The notes below the pieces were generated by a model that did not search any database, was not told where the DNA came from, and saw only the letters and a list, made by a program, of their open reading frames with translations. Below, in pieces: positions 49,565 through 57,526 of a DNA stretch of 64,000 bases (within the stretch, counting starts at the first letter, position 1; each line of letters starts with the position of its first letter). This DNA comes from an uncultured Treponema sp. (GTDB taxonomy: Bacteria; Spirochaetota; Spirochaetia; Treponematales; Treponemataceae), in contig ONET01000002.1 of NCBI GenBank assembly GCA_900316905.1, forward strand, positions 1 to 64,000, given 5' to 3'. The translations under genes and the position numbers were made by a program.

Positions 49565-51448
49565 ATGAACGGCTTTTTTCCAAAATGGCGCATTATAGTT
49601 TTTTCTGTTTTGACAAGCCTTATGGTGGCCGCGCTTTTGGTCCGCTACGCGCGCTTGTCGGCCGCCCAGCCGGAACGCGTCGCGCAAAAAGTTCCTGCCG
49701 TTGAGCGCGGTTCCATCGTTGACAGAAACGGAAAGCCGCTTGCCGTGGATACCAATTTTTTCCACATGGGAATCAATCCGCAAAAGATAAAAAATCCGGA
49801 AGACTTTGCCCGCGACGTGGCTCCGGCGTTGGAAATGAGCCAAGACGAAATTCTAGGCATAATCCGAAAGGCTCTTGAAAAGAAAAATTCCCGCTTCGCC
49901 TACCTAAAGAAAAAAATGCCGCTGACAACTTACGAGGCGGTCAAAAAAATAACCGACCAAAAGCAGTACAGGGCCGCGGTGAGCTACGACAAAATTCCAG
50001 GCCGCATCTACCCGGAGAACACCTTGGCCTCGCAGCTTATAGGCTACATGGGCGATGACGGAAAGGGCTTGGCCGGAATTGAATATTCAATGCAGCCAAT
50101 CTTGCAGCCGCAGGCCAAGGCCGGCGACACAAAGCCCGAGCAGGGAAAGAACGTTTACCTTACGATTGACGCAAACTTGCAATACAAGCTGGAAAAAATC
50201 GCCCGCGACGCGCTGGAAAAAACGCAAGGCTCCAACTTGATGCTTTTGGCCGCCTACGCCAAGACCGGAGAAATCTTGGCCTACCTTAGTTTGCCAGAAG
50301 CCAACCTAAACGACTATGGAAACGCCACGATAGAAGAAACGATTGACCGCCCGGCGATGACCTTTTACGAGCCTGGCTCGGTCTTTAAAGTATTTAGCAT
50401 TGCCGCCGCCTACGACGCGGGCGTTTTTAGGCAGGACGAATCTTTTTATTGCGACGCCGTTTTTGAAAAGGTCATGTCAAGCGGCGAGCGCGTGCACATC
50501 AATTGTTTGTCCAAGCACGGCTACCTTACGGCTCGCGGCGCGTTGGAACAATCGTGCAACGACGTGACGGCGCAAATCACCGACAGAATGGACACCGACG
50601 CGTTTTTGGCAAAGCTGCGGCAATTTGGTTTTGGACAAAGGACCGGCGTGCAGCTTCCTGGCGAAAGCGCGGGAATGTTGCCCGGAAGGTCAAGCCGCTT
50701 TTGGTCGGCCCGTTCCAAGATGACGATTTCAATCGGACAAGAAGTCGCGGTTACCGCGCTGCAAGTGATTCAGGCGGCGACGGTTTTGGCCAACGGCGGC
50801 CATCCGCTAAAGCTTTCTGTAGTGTCAAAGATAACGGACAGCGAAGGCAACACAGTCTTTCAAAACCAAGTCGAAAAGCGCCAGCAAATCATTTCCGAAG
50901 AAACCGCCGCCTACATTCTTAGCTGCATGCAAACCGGCGCCGAAAAAGGCATCGGTTGGCGAGCCGCGCTTGGCGACATAACGATTGGCGTAAAAACAGG
51001 AACAGCGCAAATGGCCGACCACGAGCGCGGCGGTTACAGCGACACGGACTTTTTGTCTGATGTCCTTGCGGTCTTTCCAGTCGAAGACCCTGAAATCATT
51101 TTGTACATCGTAATCCAAAAATCGCGCGGCATAAATTTTGCCAGCCGAATCGTCGCTCCGGTAATCAAGGATTCCGCCGACGCGATCATCGACCATTTGG
51201 GAATGAGCCGAGGCGACGCGGCCTCGCTGGCGCATTCGGGACGCATTTCAATCTCTTCAAAGCAAGGCGTTCAGATGGGCAGCGTTGTTCCTGACTTTAC
51301 CGGCCGCTCCAAGCGCGATTTGCTTCCGCTGTTGAACCGCAAGGACATTAAGATAAACATTTACGGAAACGGATGGGTGACAAACCAAGCGCCCGCGCCG
51401 GGAACGCCGGTTACGGAGAACATGGAAATTGACATCTATATGGAATGA
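49565..51448 (+). CDS. Penicillin-binding protein, FtsI/PBP2-class transpeptidase with PASTA-like domain
   Basis: A 627-residue peptidoglycan transpeptidase. A membrane anchor (~10-28) is followed by a pedestal/dimerisation region (VERGSIVDRNGKPLAVD; GRIYPENTLASQLIGYMG) and a catalytic domain with SxxK in EPGSVFKVF (S272, K275), SxN in EQSCNDV (S330-C-N332) and KTG in GVKTGTAQM (K477). A single PASTA-like domain at ~558-627 begins VVPDFTGRSKRDLLPLL. The layout fits FtsI, the septal enzyme; treponemes have several class B PBPs, so I leave the symbol blank. The Maf-type gene overlaps its end. Confidence 0.93.
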   Translation: MNGFFPKWRIIVFSVLTSLMVAALLVRYARLSAAQPERVAQKVPAVERGSIVDRNGKPLAVDTNFFHMGINPQKIKNPEDFARDVAPALEMSQDEILGIIRKALEKKNSRFAYLKKKMPLTTYEAVKKITDQKQYRAAVSYDKIPGRIYPENTLASQLIGYMGDDGKGLAGIEYSMQPILQPQAKAGDTKPEQGKNVYLTIDANLQYKLEKIARDALEKTQGSNLMLLAAYAKTGEILAYLSLPEANLNDYGNATIEETIDRPAMTFYEPGSVFKVFSIAAAYDAGVFRQDESFYCDAVFEKVMSSGERVHINCLSKHGYLTARGALEQSCNDVTAQITDRMDTDAFLAKLRQFGFGQRTGVQLPGESAGMLPGRSSRFWSARSKMTISIGQEVAVTALQVIQAATVLANGGHPLKLSVVSKITDSEGNTVFQNQVEKRQQIISEETAAYILSCMQTGAEKGIGWRAALGDITIGVKTGTAQMADHERGGYSDTDFLSDVLAVFPVEDPEIILYIVIQKSRGINFASRIVAPVIKDSADAIIDHLGMSRGDAASLAHSGRISISSKQGVQMGSVVPDFTGRSKRDLLPLLNRKDIKINIYGNGWVTNQAPAPGTPVTENMEIDIYME

Positions 51449-53327
51449 AAATTTTTCTTTGTTCACGGAGCGTTTTGCGGAACTTGCCAAAATGCTTGCG
51501 CCGCAAATTCCGGCGGAACTGTCGCGCGGTCAAAATTGCCTTCAAGACCAAGATCCAAGCGCGCTGAAATCGCTCTTTCCCTTTTATGAATTTTTCAAGG
51601 CCAAAAACGGCGAACTTACCGCAAGCCAAAACGGCTTGGCCTTGCACTCAAACTACAATCCCAGCGCGGAAGCCGCCCGCGCGGCAAAGGCGGCGGAAGA
51701 AGAGGACAAGGACATTTTTGTTTTTGCCGGTCTTGGCTTGGGCTACCTTGCGCGGGAACTTGCAAAAAGCTCCGCCGCCAAAGACAAGGCCTTTGTCGTT
51801 TTGGAACCCGACGCGCCGCGCTTTTTCGCGGCCCTGGCAAGCGTTGACTTGTCCGAACTTTTTAGAATCCCCAAGCTTTTTTTCGCTGTCGGCGCTGACG
51901 TTGAGCAAGCCGCGCTGCTTGTCCAATGCGCGGGCGGCTTTGAGAAGGCCAAAGTATTTTTGCAAAAGGCTTCGATTGAAAATTCAAAAGAATGGTTTGC
52001 CGCCTTCTTTAAGCGCGCGGAGGAGCAAAAGAACGCGGCGCAAGTGAACGTGAACACGCTTGAGCGTTTTGGCCGTTTGTGGCTAAAGAACGGAGCGCGC
52101 AATTTGCAATGCTTGCGCCGGCTTGGAGGCGTCGGCGCTTTTTTTGGCGCGGCGGATTTTAGCCAGGAAAATAATTCGGATCAAGGCCAAGAGCCTCGCG
52201 CGCTTCCGGCTGTTTTGCTTGCAGCCGGCCCCAGCTTGCAAGACATTCTTCCGCGCTTGCGCCAAGTTCAAGAGCGCGCGGTCACGATAGCCGTTGACAC
52301 CGCCTTGCGCGCCTGCCTTCGCGCCGGGGTTGAGCCGGACTTCATCGTGTTGACCGACCCGCAATATTGGGCCAGCCGCCACCTCGCGGGCTTGTCGTCG
52401 CCCCGTTCAATTTTGATTGCCGAAAGCGCCGCGTATCCAAGCGTCTTTAGGTTTGACTGCAAGCGGATTGTCTTGATGTCGTCGCTGTTTCCGCTTGGAA
52501 AATATTTTGAGTCGCGGCTTGGCAAGAAAGGGGCGCTTGCTTCTGGCGGCTCGGTGGCGACCAGCGCGTGGGATTTTGCCAGGGCGATTGGCTCAAAAGA
52601 AATTTATTGCTCGGGCCTTGACTTGGGCTACCCGAACAAGCAGACGCACATCAAGGGAAGCGCCTTTGAAGAGGCTGTCCACAACGCTTCGAGCCGCCTT
52701 AATCCCTCGGAAACGCAGTCGGCGCGGCTATTGTTCTCCGCCAAGAACTCGCTTGTAAAAAATTTTGAGGGCGAGCCTATAATAACCGACGAAAGGATGA
52801 AGCTTTTTGCCTGGTGGTTTGAAAAGAGCGTGGCGGCGGCTGGCGAGCGAACCTTTGTCTTTTCAAAAAAGGGGCTTGCGATAAAGGGCGTTGGCTATTG
52901 TTCCATAGACGACTTTTTAAAAAAGCCCAAGGCGCTTGAAGAAAAAGAAAAATTCTTTTTGCGCGCGCTGCAAAATTCCGCCGTGTATGACAAAGAAAAA
53001 TTTGACGAGCTTTTGGCGGAACTTAAGGACGGCCTTGAAAAAATCGCCGGCCTTTCTAAAAAGGGCAGGGCGCTTTGCGACGACATCCTTTGCGGCGACA
53101 GGCGGGCGGCCGCCCGCATTGGCGAGCTTGACGCGATAGACAAGGAGATAATGCAAAGCGAGGCTAAGAACGTCGCCGCGCTTGTCTTTCCCACGAGCAG
53201 GCAATTGGAAGAAATTTTCGCGCGCTCCAAGTTCCCGCAAGAACCCTTGCTTAACGCCGCCGCAAAAAGCCGGGCAATTTACACGGAACTTTTAAAATCA
53301 ATTGAAGATTTTTTGAAAATCTGCTAA
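51429..53327 (+). CDS. DUF115/Maf-type motility accessory protein (probable flagellin glycosyltransferase)
   Basis: A 632-residue protein with the MptE-like DUF115 domain in the middle: AVLLAAGPSLQDILPRL, then VTIAVDTALRACLRAGVEPDFIVLTDPQ, and later SGGSVATSAWDFARAIGSKEIYCSGLDLGYP. Proteins with this domain, such as Maf, are linked to flagellin glycosylation with nonulosonic acids and to flagellar assembly. The frame opens with a TTG overlapping the PBP gene by 20 bases; a start at ATG 51492 is also possible. The C-terminal ~150 residues are a charged helical region. The last bases hold the promoter for the next gene. Confidence 0.8.
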   Translation: MTSIWNENFSLFTERFAELAKMLAPQIPAELSRGQNCLQDQDPSALKSLFPFYEFFKAKNGELTASQNGLALHSNYNPSAEAARAAKAAEEEDKDIFVFAGLGLGYLARELAKSSAAKDKAFVVLEPDAPRFFAALASVDLSELFRIPKLFFAVGADVEQAALLVQCAGGFEKAKVFLQKASIENSKEWFAAFFKRAEEQKNAAQVNVNTLERFGRLWLKNGARNLQCLRRLGGVGAFFGAADFSQENNSDQGQEPRALPAVLLAAGPSLQDILPRLRQVQERAVTIAVDTALRACLRAGVEPDFIVLTDPQYWASRHLAGLSSPRSILIAESAAYPSVFRFDCKRIVLMSSLFPLGKYFESRLGKKGALASGGSVATSAWDFARAIGSKEIYCSGLDLGYPNKQTHIKGSAFEEAVHNASSRLNPSETQSARLLFSAKNSLVKNFEGEPIITDERMKLFAWWFEKSVAAAGERTFVFSKKGLAIKGVGYCSIDDFLKKPKALEEKEKFFLRALQNSAVYDKEKFDELLAELKDGLEKIAGLSKKGRALCDDILCGDRRAAARIGELDAIDKEIMQSEAKNVAALVFPTSRQLEEIFARSKFPQEPLLNAAAKSRAIYTELLKSIEDFLKIC

Positions 53328-53330
53328 ACT
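53302..53330 (+). promoter_or_regulatory. Promoter of the attenuated HD-GYP gene
   Basis: TTGAAG (53302-53307) and TAAACT (53325-53330) are spaced by 17 bp at the very end of the DUF115 gene. Transcription would start near 53337, upstream of both leader hairpins. Confidence 0.7.
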
Positions 53331-53337
53331 TTTTAGA

Positions 53338-53457
53338 CCAGACTCCGAAAATAAATGTAACGAGTTCACCAATACGAGCGTAACGACATCCAGACGCTTG
53401 TATGAACTGATAATGCATCAAAGTTGGAGGCTGTGTGAGGTTTCCAACTTTTTTTTT
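53338..53457 (+). promoter_or_regulatory. Putative attenuator leader with antiterminator and terminator hairpins
   Basis: From the predicted start near 53337 the leader can form a hairpin of 5 and 9 base pairs around a four-base bulge (53363-53380 with 53395-53408, 14-base loop). It also holds a Rho-independent terminator (AAAGTTGGA 53420-53428, TCCAACTTT 53443-53451, T-run to 53457) that ends one base before the GAGG Shine-Dalgarno of the HD-GYP gene. CAGACTCC at the extreme 5' end (53339-53346) can pair at seven of eight positions with GGAGGCTG (53426-53433), which includes part of the terminator's left arm. The two structures exclude each other, as in a riboswitch. I match it to no known class. 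Confidence 0.6.
53420..53457 (+). terminator. Rho-independent terminator directly upstream of the HD-GYP start
   Basis: A 9-bp stem with a 14-base loop, followed by a run of nine T residues. It lies between the promoter and the start codon of the HD-GYP gene, so it can serve as an attenuator as well as ending the upstream DUF115 transcript. Confidence 0.85.
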
Positions 53458-53469
53458 GAGGCCGCAAAA

Positions 53470-54732
53470 ATGAACGCATTTGAAGTCAACGCTCTAAAGC
53501 CCGCGCTGATTTTTACAGACCATTTGATTCTCGACAAACAATTCCTTGTATTGGGAAAAGGTTTCGCCGTAACCCAAGAGCTTATAAACGAGTTGAAACG
53601 CTGGGGCTTTTCTTCAGTGTCTTGCGACGGAACTATCGATGACGGAACAAGCGACAAAGAAATAATAAACCGCGACACTGACGACATAATCGCAGAAACA
53701 AAAGAGGAAGAGGAAGCCAAGGCAAAAGAGCGCGCCGAACAAGCGGAAAAACTTGGCAACAGCCTTAAGGAAGCGACAAAGCTCATTCAGAGCCTCAACA
53801 CAGAAAGTTCGCGCGTGGAGATGACCCACAAGGTTTACAAGAATTATTCAGACTACATAGAAAGCCTTTACACGCGCTACGCCACGCACAAAGAGATAGA
53901 CAAGGATCAGCTTTCAAAAGTTGTCCAAGAATTGATTTCGTTCGTGCGCGAAAACCGCCGCTTTATCTTGCGCGAAAATCCAAAAGGCAAGGCCAACGAC
54001 AAAAAGTTTTTGGTCAACCATTCAATGCGCTCAACCATAATCGCGCTCACAATCGGAATCCGCTTGCGAATGCAGTTCACGCAATTGATAGAATTGGGCC
54101 AGGCCTGCATACTTCACGAAATCGGAATGTTGCGCCTTCCGCCCCAGCTTTACATCACCGACAAAAAACTGCAGCCGCAAGAAAAGGCCAAGCTGGCCAA
54201 GCACCCGATTTTGGGCTACGAGCTTTTAAAAGAAGCCGGCTTCACCCTTCCAATCCAGCGCGCGGTTTTGGAGCACCACGAAAAGGACAACGGCTCCGGC
54301 TATCCGCGCCACATCGCGAGCGGCGACATTTCGACATACGCAAAAATAATAGCGGTGGCCTGCGCCTTTGAGGCTATCACAGCGCCCCGCCAATACAGAA
54401 GCGCGCGCCCCAAGTACGAGGCCATGCTGGAAATTTTGCGCAACACCAACAAGCAGTACGACGAAAACGTAATCAAGGCCTTGCTTTATTCGTTCTCTAT
54501 TTTCCCGATAGGCGTTTACGTTTACCTGGCCAACGGAAAGATCGCGCAAATCACCGACACCAAGCCCGACGATCCCCGCCATCCCATCGCGCAAATTCTT
54601 GGCGAAAAAGCGGCGGACGGCGACCCGCGAACCGTTGAGACGGACGAAGCCTCTAACAAGGTTGTCCGCGTATTGAACCAGCAGGAAGTTTCCGACGTTT
54701 TAAAGTCTTTGGGAATTAGCGAAGACGAGTAG
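53470..54732 (+). CDS. HD-GYP domain protein with altered HD motif
   Basis: A 420-residue soluble protein. Residues ~1-70 contain a DUF3391-like N-terminal domain of HD-GYP proteins (ALIFTDHLILDKQFLVLGKG). A Glu/Ala/Lys coiled coil (~78-115) and the HD-GYP domain (~165-345) follow. The GYP motif is intact (EHHEKDNGSGYPRHI), but the first metal motif reads LHEIGMLRLP, so the HD pair is HE and the usual GK is GM. Hydrolysis of c-di-GMP may be reduced or lost, leaving a binding role. GAGG eight bases before ATG 53470 sets the start. A terminator lies directly before that Shine-Dalgarno. Confidence 0.88.
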   Translation: MNAFEVNALKPALIFTDHLILDKQFLVLGKGFAVTQELINELKRWGFSSVSCDGTIDDGTSDKEIINRDTDDIIAETKEEEEAKAKERAEQAEKLGNSLKEATKLIQSLNTESSRVEMTHKVYKNYSDYIESLYTRYATHKEIDKDQLSKVVQELISFVRENRRFILRENPKGKANDKKFLVNHSMRSTIIALTIGIRLRMQFTQLIELGQACILHEIGMLRLPPQLYITDKKLQPQEKAKLAKHPILGYELLKEAGFTLPIQRAVLEHHEKDNGSGYPRHIASGDISTYAKIIAVACAFEAITAPRQYRSARPKYEAMLEILRNTNKQYDENVIKALLYSFSIFPIGVYVYLANGKIAQITDTKPDDPRHPIAQILGEKAADGDPRTVETDEASNKVVRVLNQQEVSDVLKSLGISEDE

Positions 54733-54780
54733 ACCGTCGCCGGCCGCCCGCGATTTTTGGGCTTGCGGCAAGTTAAAATC

Positions 54781-55536
54781 TTAATTAAAGAAGTCTCGGA
54801 CCTTTTCAACTTCCGCCTTGAACTGCTCGTCGATTACAGGCGGATGGTCGTTAAAGTAAAGAATCTGTTCCAGCTCTTCAAGGTTTCTGACGCCCCAAAG
54901 GGGAACAACGTTTTCAAATTGATAAAGGTAGCCCAAAGCGAGCGGCGTGTTTTGCACCAAGCCGCCGTAAAGGGGTTTCATCGCCACAAAGCCGATGTCT
55001 TTTTGGGCGGCCTGGCGCGCAAGCCGCTCGCCTTCTCCGTCAACCAAGATGTTGAAGGGCGCCTGCACCGTTTCAAAAAGTCCAAAGTCCAAGGCCTTTT
55101 GGGCGATGTCAAGATTTTCGGTCGCAAGGCCAAAGTGGCGGATTTTTTTTCGTTCCTGCAAGCGCTTCATTTGCTCGCAAATCTCGTCAAAGTCGGCCAA
55201 GCCCTTTTCGTCAACTTCGTATTGGAACAAGTCAACGTAGTCGGTCTGCAATGCGTCAAGGCTGGCCTCCAAGTCTTCGGAAAGCGAGCGCGCGTCCAAG
55301 ACGCAAGCCTTTGTGCTTAGAATCACGTTTTGGCGGATTCCGTGCAGGCAGGCTCCAAGGCGCTTTTCGCTTTCGGGAACCGTGTGCGAAATGTCAAAGA
55401 AATTCACGCCCGCGTCATAGGCCTTGTGAACGAGAACCGCCGCGTCTTCCTCGCTTTCGATGTCCTTTAAGGACATCGCGCCAAAGCCGACGCGGCTTGC
55501 CATTAAGTTTGATTTTCCCAACCCAACGTAATCCAT
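54781..55536 (-). CDS. Aldo/keto reductase-like protein with substituted catalytic residues
   Basis: A 251-residue TIM-barrel protein of the aldo/keto reductase family: LMASRVGFGAMSLKD, DAGVNFFDISHTVPESEKRLGACL, YVDLFQYEVDE and IRHFGLATENLDIAQKAL. Of the catalytic tetrad, Asp48 and Lys76 are present. The position of the proton-donor Tyr (five after Asp) is Val53, and the His after DLFQ is Glu107. It is also short (usual ~280-330), missing part of the cofactor-binding C-terminus. It may not be a normal carbonyl reductase. It stands alone, 18 bases past the end of glyS. Confidence 0.8.
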   Translation of the reverse strand: MDYVGLGKSNLMASRVGFGAMSLKDIESEEDAAVLVHKAYDAGVNFFDISHTVPESEKRLGACLHGIRQNVILSTKACVLDARSLSEDLEASLDALQTDYVDLFQYEVDEKGLADFDEICEQMKRLQERKKIRHFGLATENLDIAQKALDFGLFETVQAPFNILVDGEGERLARQAAQKDIGFVAMKPLYGGLVQNTPLALGYLYQFENVVPLWGVRNLEELEQILYFNDHPPVIDEQFKAEVEKVRDFFN

Positions 55537-55554
55537 CTAAAAAATGCCGCCAAA

Positions 55555-57009
55555 TTAGCGCTGAACCGGCTTGTAGTTGCGGATCGCGTTCTGGATGTAT
55601 GAAGTCAACTCGCTTACCTTTACGCGAGCCTGCTCCATGCTGTCGCGGTCGCGGACTGTGACTGTGTCAAAGTTGGGCGAATCTTTTGTGATTGTGTCGT
55701 AGTCGATTGTAACGCAGAAGGGAGTTCCGACTTCGTCCTGGCGGCGGTAGCGCTTTCCGACAGTTCCTGAAACGTCAAAGTCTGTGGCGAACTCTTCTTT
55801 AAGCGTGTGCTGGATTTCCTTTGCGCGCTCGGCCAATCCGTCCTTTTTCATCAAGGGCAAAACCGCGACTGTTATTGGAGCCAATTTCGGATGCAAGTGC
55901 AAAACCGTTCGGTAGTCTTCCGCGCCGTCCTTTCCGACATTCTGTTCCTCGTAGGCCTCGCACATAAAGGCCAAGAAGTTTCTGTTCAAGCCAGCCGAAG
56001 TCTCGATGACATAGGGCGTGTAGCTCTTGTTTCCGTCTTCCTGGTCGATGTAAGACATATCCTTTCCGCTTGTCTTTGTGTGCTGGCTAAGGTCAAAGTC
56101 TGTGCGGTTGTGGATTCCTTCGATTTCCTCAAAGCCGATCGGGAAGTTGTACTGAATGTCGTAGGCGTCCTTTGCGTAGTGGGCCAGCTTGTCGTGGTGG
56201 TGCCACTGCAAGTTCTTTTCGGCGATGCCGTACTTAAGGTAGAAGGCCCAGCGGTACTTGCGCCAGTCCTCAAAAATTCCGTCGTCCGTTCCGGGCTTGC
56301 AGAAGTACTCCATTTCCATCTGCTCAAATTCGCATGTGCGGAAAATAAAGTTCTTAAAGATGATTTCGTTGCGGAATGACTTTCCAACCTGGGCCACGCC
56401 AAAGGGAAGCTTCATTCTTGAAGACTGAACGATGTTCTTGAAGTCGGTGAAAATGCCCTGGCAAGTTTCGGGGCGAAGGTAAATCAAGTGCGAGTCGTCG
56501 GCTACGGGGCCTTGGTATGTCTTGAACATAAGGTTGAACTCGCGCACGTCCGTGTACTTGCGGTTTTTGCTTCCGCATGTCGGGCAGTTGATTTTGGCGT
56601 CGATGAAGGCCTTCATCTCTTCGTGGCTCATCGTGTCAACGGGCTTGTCCGTCTTTTCGTTGTGGGAATGGCAGTAGTCCTCGATGAGCTGGTCGGCGCG
56701 GAACCTGGCGTTGCATTCGGTGCAGTCAATCATCGGGTCTGAAAAGTGCGCGACGTGGCCTGAGGCGACCCAAGTCTTGTGGTGCTGGAAAATCGCGCTG
56801 TCAAGGCCCACAACGTCGTCGCGCAGCTGCGTCATGTAATGCCACCATTCGTTTTGAATGTTGCGCTTAAAGTTCACTCCAAGCGGGCCGTAATCCCACG
56901 CGCCGGCCTGCCCGCCGTAAATTTCCGAAGCCTGATATACAAATCCCCTGCGCTTGCACAAAGAAATGATTTTGTCCAAAGTGCATTCGTGTCCTGTTTG
57001 AGCTGCCAT
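55555..57009 (-). CDS. glyS: Glycyl-tRNA synthetase, single-chain (alpha2) type
   Basis: A 484-residue class II synthetase. Evidence is the N-terminal YQASEIYGGQAGAWDYGPLGVNFKRNIQNEWW, a CTECNARFRADQLIEDY zinc-like region, motif 2 in GVAQVGKSFRNEI, EQMEMEYFC, and motif 3 near ETSAGLNRNFLAFM. A C-terminal anticodon-binding domain (~385-484, PITVAVLPL) closes the chain. This is the eukaryote-like dimeric form rather than the alpha2beta2 glyQ/glyS type. GGAG eight bases before ATG 57009 supports that start over a GTG three codons upstream. Confidence 0.95.
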   Translation of the reverse strand: MAAQTGHECTLDKIISLCKRRGFVYQASEIYGGQAGAWDYGPLGVNFKRNIQNEWWHYMTQLRDDVVGLDSAIFQHHKTWVASGHVAHFSDPMIDCTECNARFRADQLIEDYCHSHNEKTDKPVDTMSHEEMKAFIDAKINCPTCGSKNRKYTDVREFNLMFKTYQGPVADDSHLIYLRPETCQGIFTDFKNIVQSSRMKLPFGVAQVGKSFRNEIIFKNFIFRTCEFEQMEMEYFCKPGTDDGIFEDWRKYRWAFYLKYGIAEKNLQWHHHDKLAHYAKDAYDIQYNFPIGFEEIEGIHNRTDFDLSQHTKTSGKDMSYIDQEDGNKSYTPYVIETSAGLNRNFLAFMCEAYEEQNVGKDGAEDYRTVLHLHPKLAPITVAVLPLMKKDGLAERAKEIQHTLKEEFATDFDVSGTVGKRYRRQDEVGTPFCVTIDYDTITKDSPNFDTVTVRDRDSMEQARVKVSELTSYIQNAIRNYKPVQR

Positions 57010-57149
57010 ATAAGTCACTCCATTATTGTTATGATAATTCAGTCATTCTAACAGAATTGCGCTTTTGTTTCAATATATGCGTTGGCATATGCGTTTCCTC
57101 TTGCGTTTTTTGGCGGAACTTTGGCGCCGGCCGGGCGGCTTTGGCGGAA

Positions 57150-57468
57150 TTTTCCACCGTTCCTGTGGAAAATTTTGGTGAAAATTGTGGAAACTTTGTG
57201 GACGAAAAATATGTCAATACCTATTCGTTTGTCAAATAAAAATATTATTAGCAAAAATATTTTTACGCCTATTTTATTTCTTTATTATATAACGAATTAT
57301 TTTTGTCAACATCAAAAATTGCGGAATTTGGCTAAATAGCGGTTTTACAAAGAAATAAAAATTTATTAAAAAAAACAATTTTTTTATGTGGAAAATATGT
57401 GGAAAACTAGCGCCGCCATGCTCGCGCGAACAGCGGGCTTGCAATCGCGCTCTTTTTTTTGTGGAAAA
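57150..57468. other. AT-rich intergenic region with repeated DnaA-box-like motifs
   Basis: The 517 bases between glyS and the aminopeptidase contain no supportable gene. TGTGGAAAA, the complement of the DnaA-box variant TTTTCCACA, occurs at 57164, 57387, 57398 and 57460. Near matches stand at 57186 (TGTGGAAAC), 57197 (TGTGGACGA) and, in the opposite orientation, 57150 (TTTTCCACC). Four exact and two near copies point the same way. Between the two clusters, ~57235-57386 is almost pure A+T. Box clusters next to an AT-rich tract are the layout of replication origins or DnaA-titration sites, but dnaA and dnaN are not adjacent. Confidence 0.45.
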
Positions 57469-57488
57469 GTTCCACCTAACAAACAATG

Positions 57489-57517
57489 TTGAAAAAAAAG
57501 GCTTTCTTTGATAAACT
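57489..57517 (+). promoter_or_regulatory. Promoter of the M18 aminopeptidase gene
   Basis: TTGAAA (57489-57494) and TAAACT (57512-57517) are spaced by 17 bp, with nine bases to the ATG at 57527 and no Shine-Dalgarno. This is the same geometry as the chemoreceptor and FtsX-operon promoters. Confidence 0.6.
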
Positions 57518-57526
57518 CATTATACT

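Noticed and set aside
53338-53457. Leader of the HD-GYP gene as a c-di-GMP-I (GEMM) riboswitch
   Set aside because: The conserved GCAAACC/ACGCAAAGCC-type core and the GAAA tetraloop/receptor cannot be found, so I keep it only as an unassigned attenuator.
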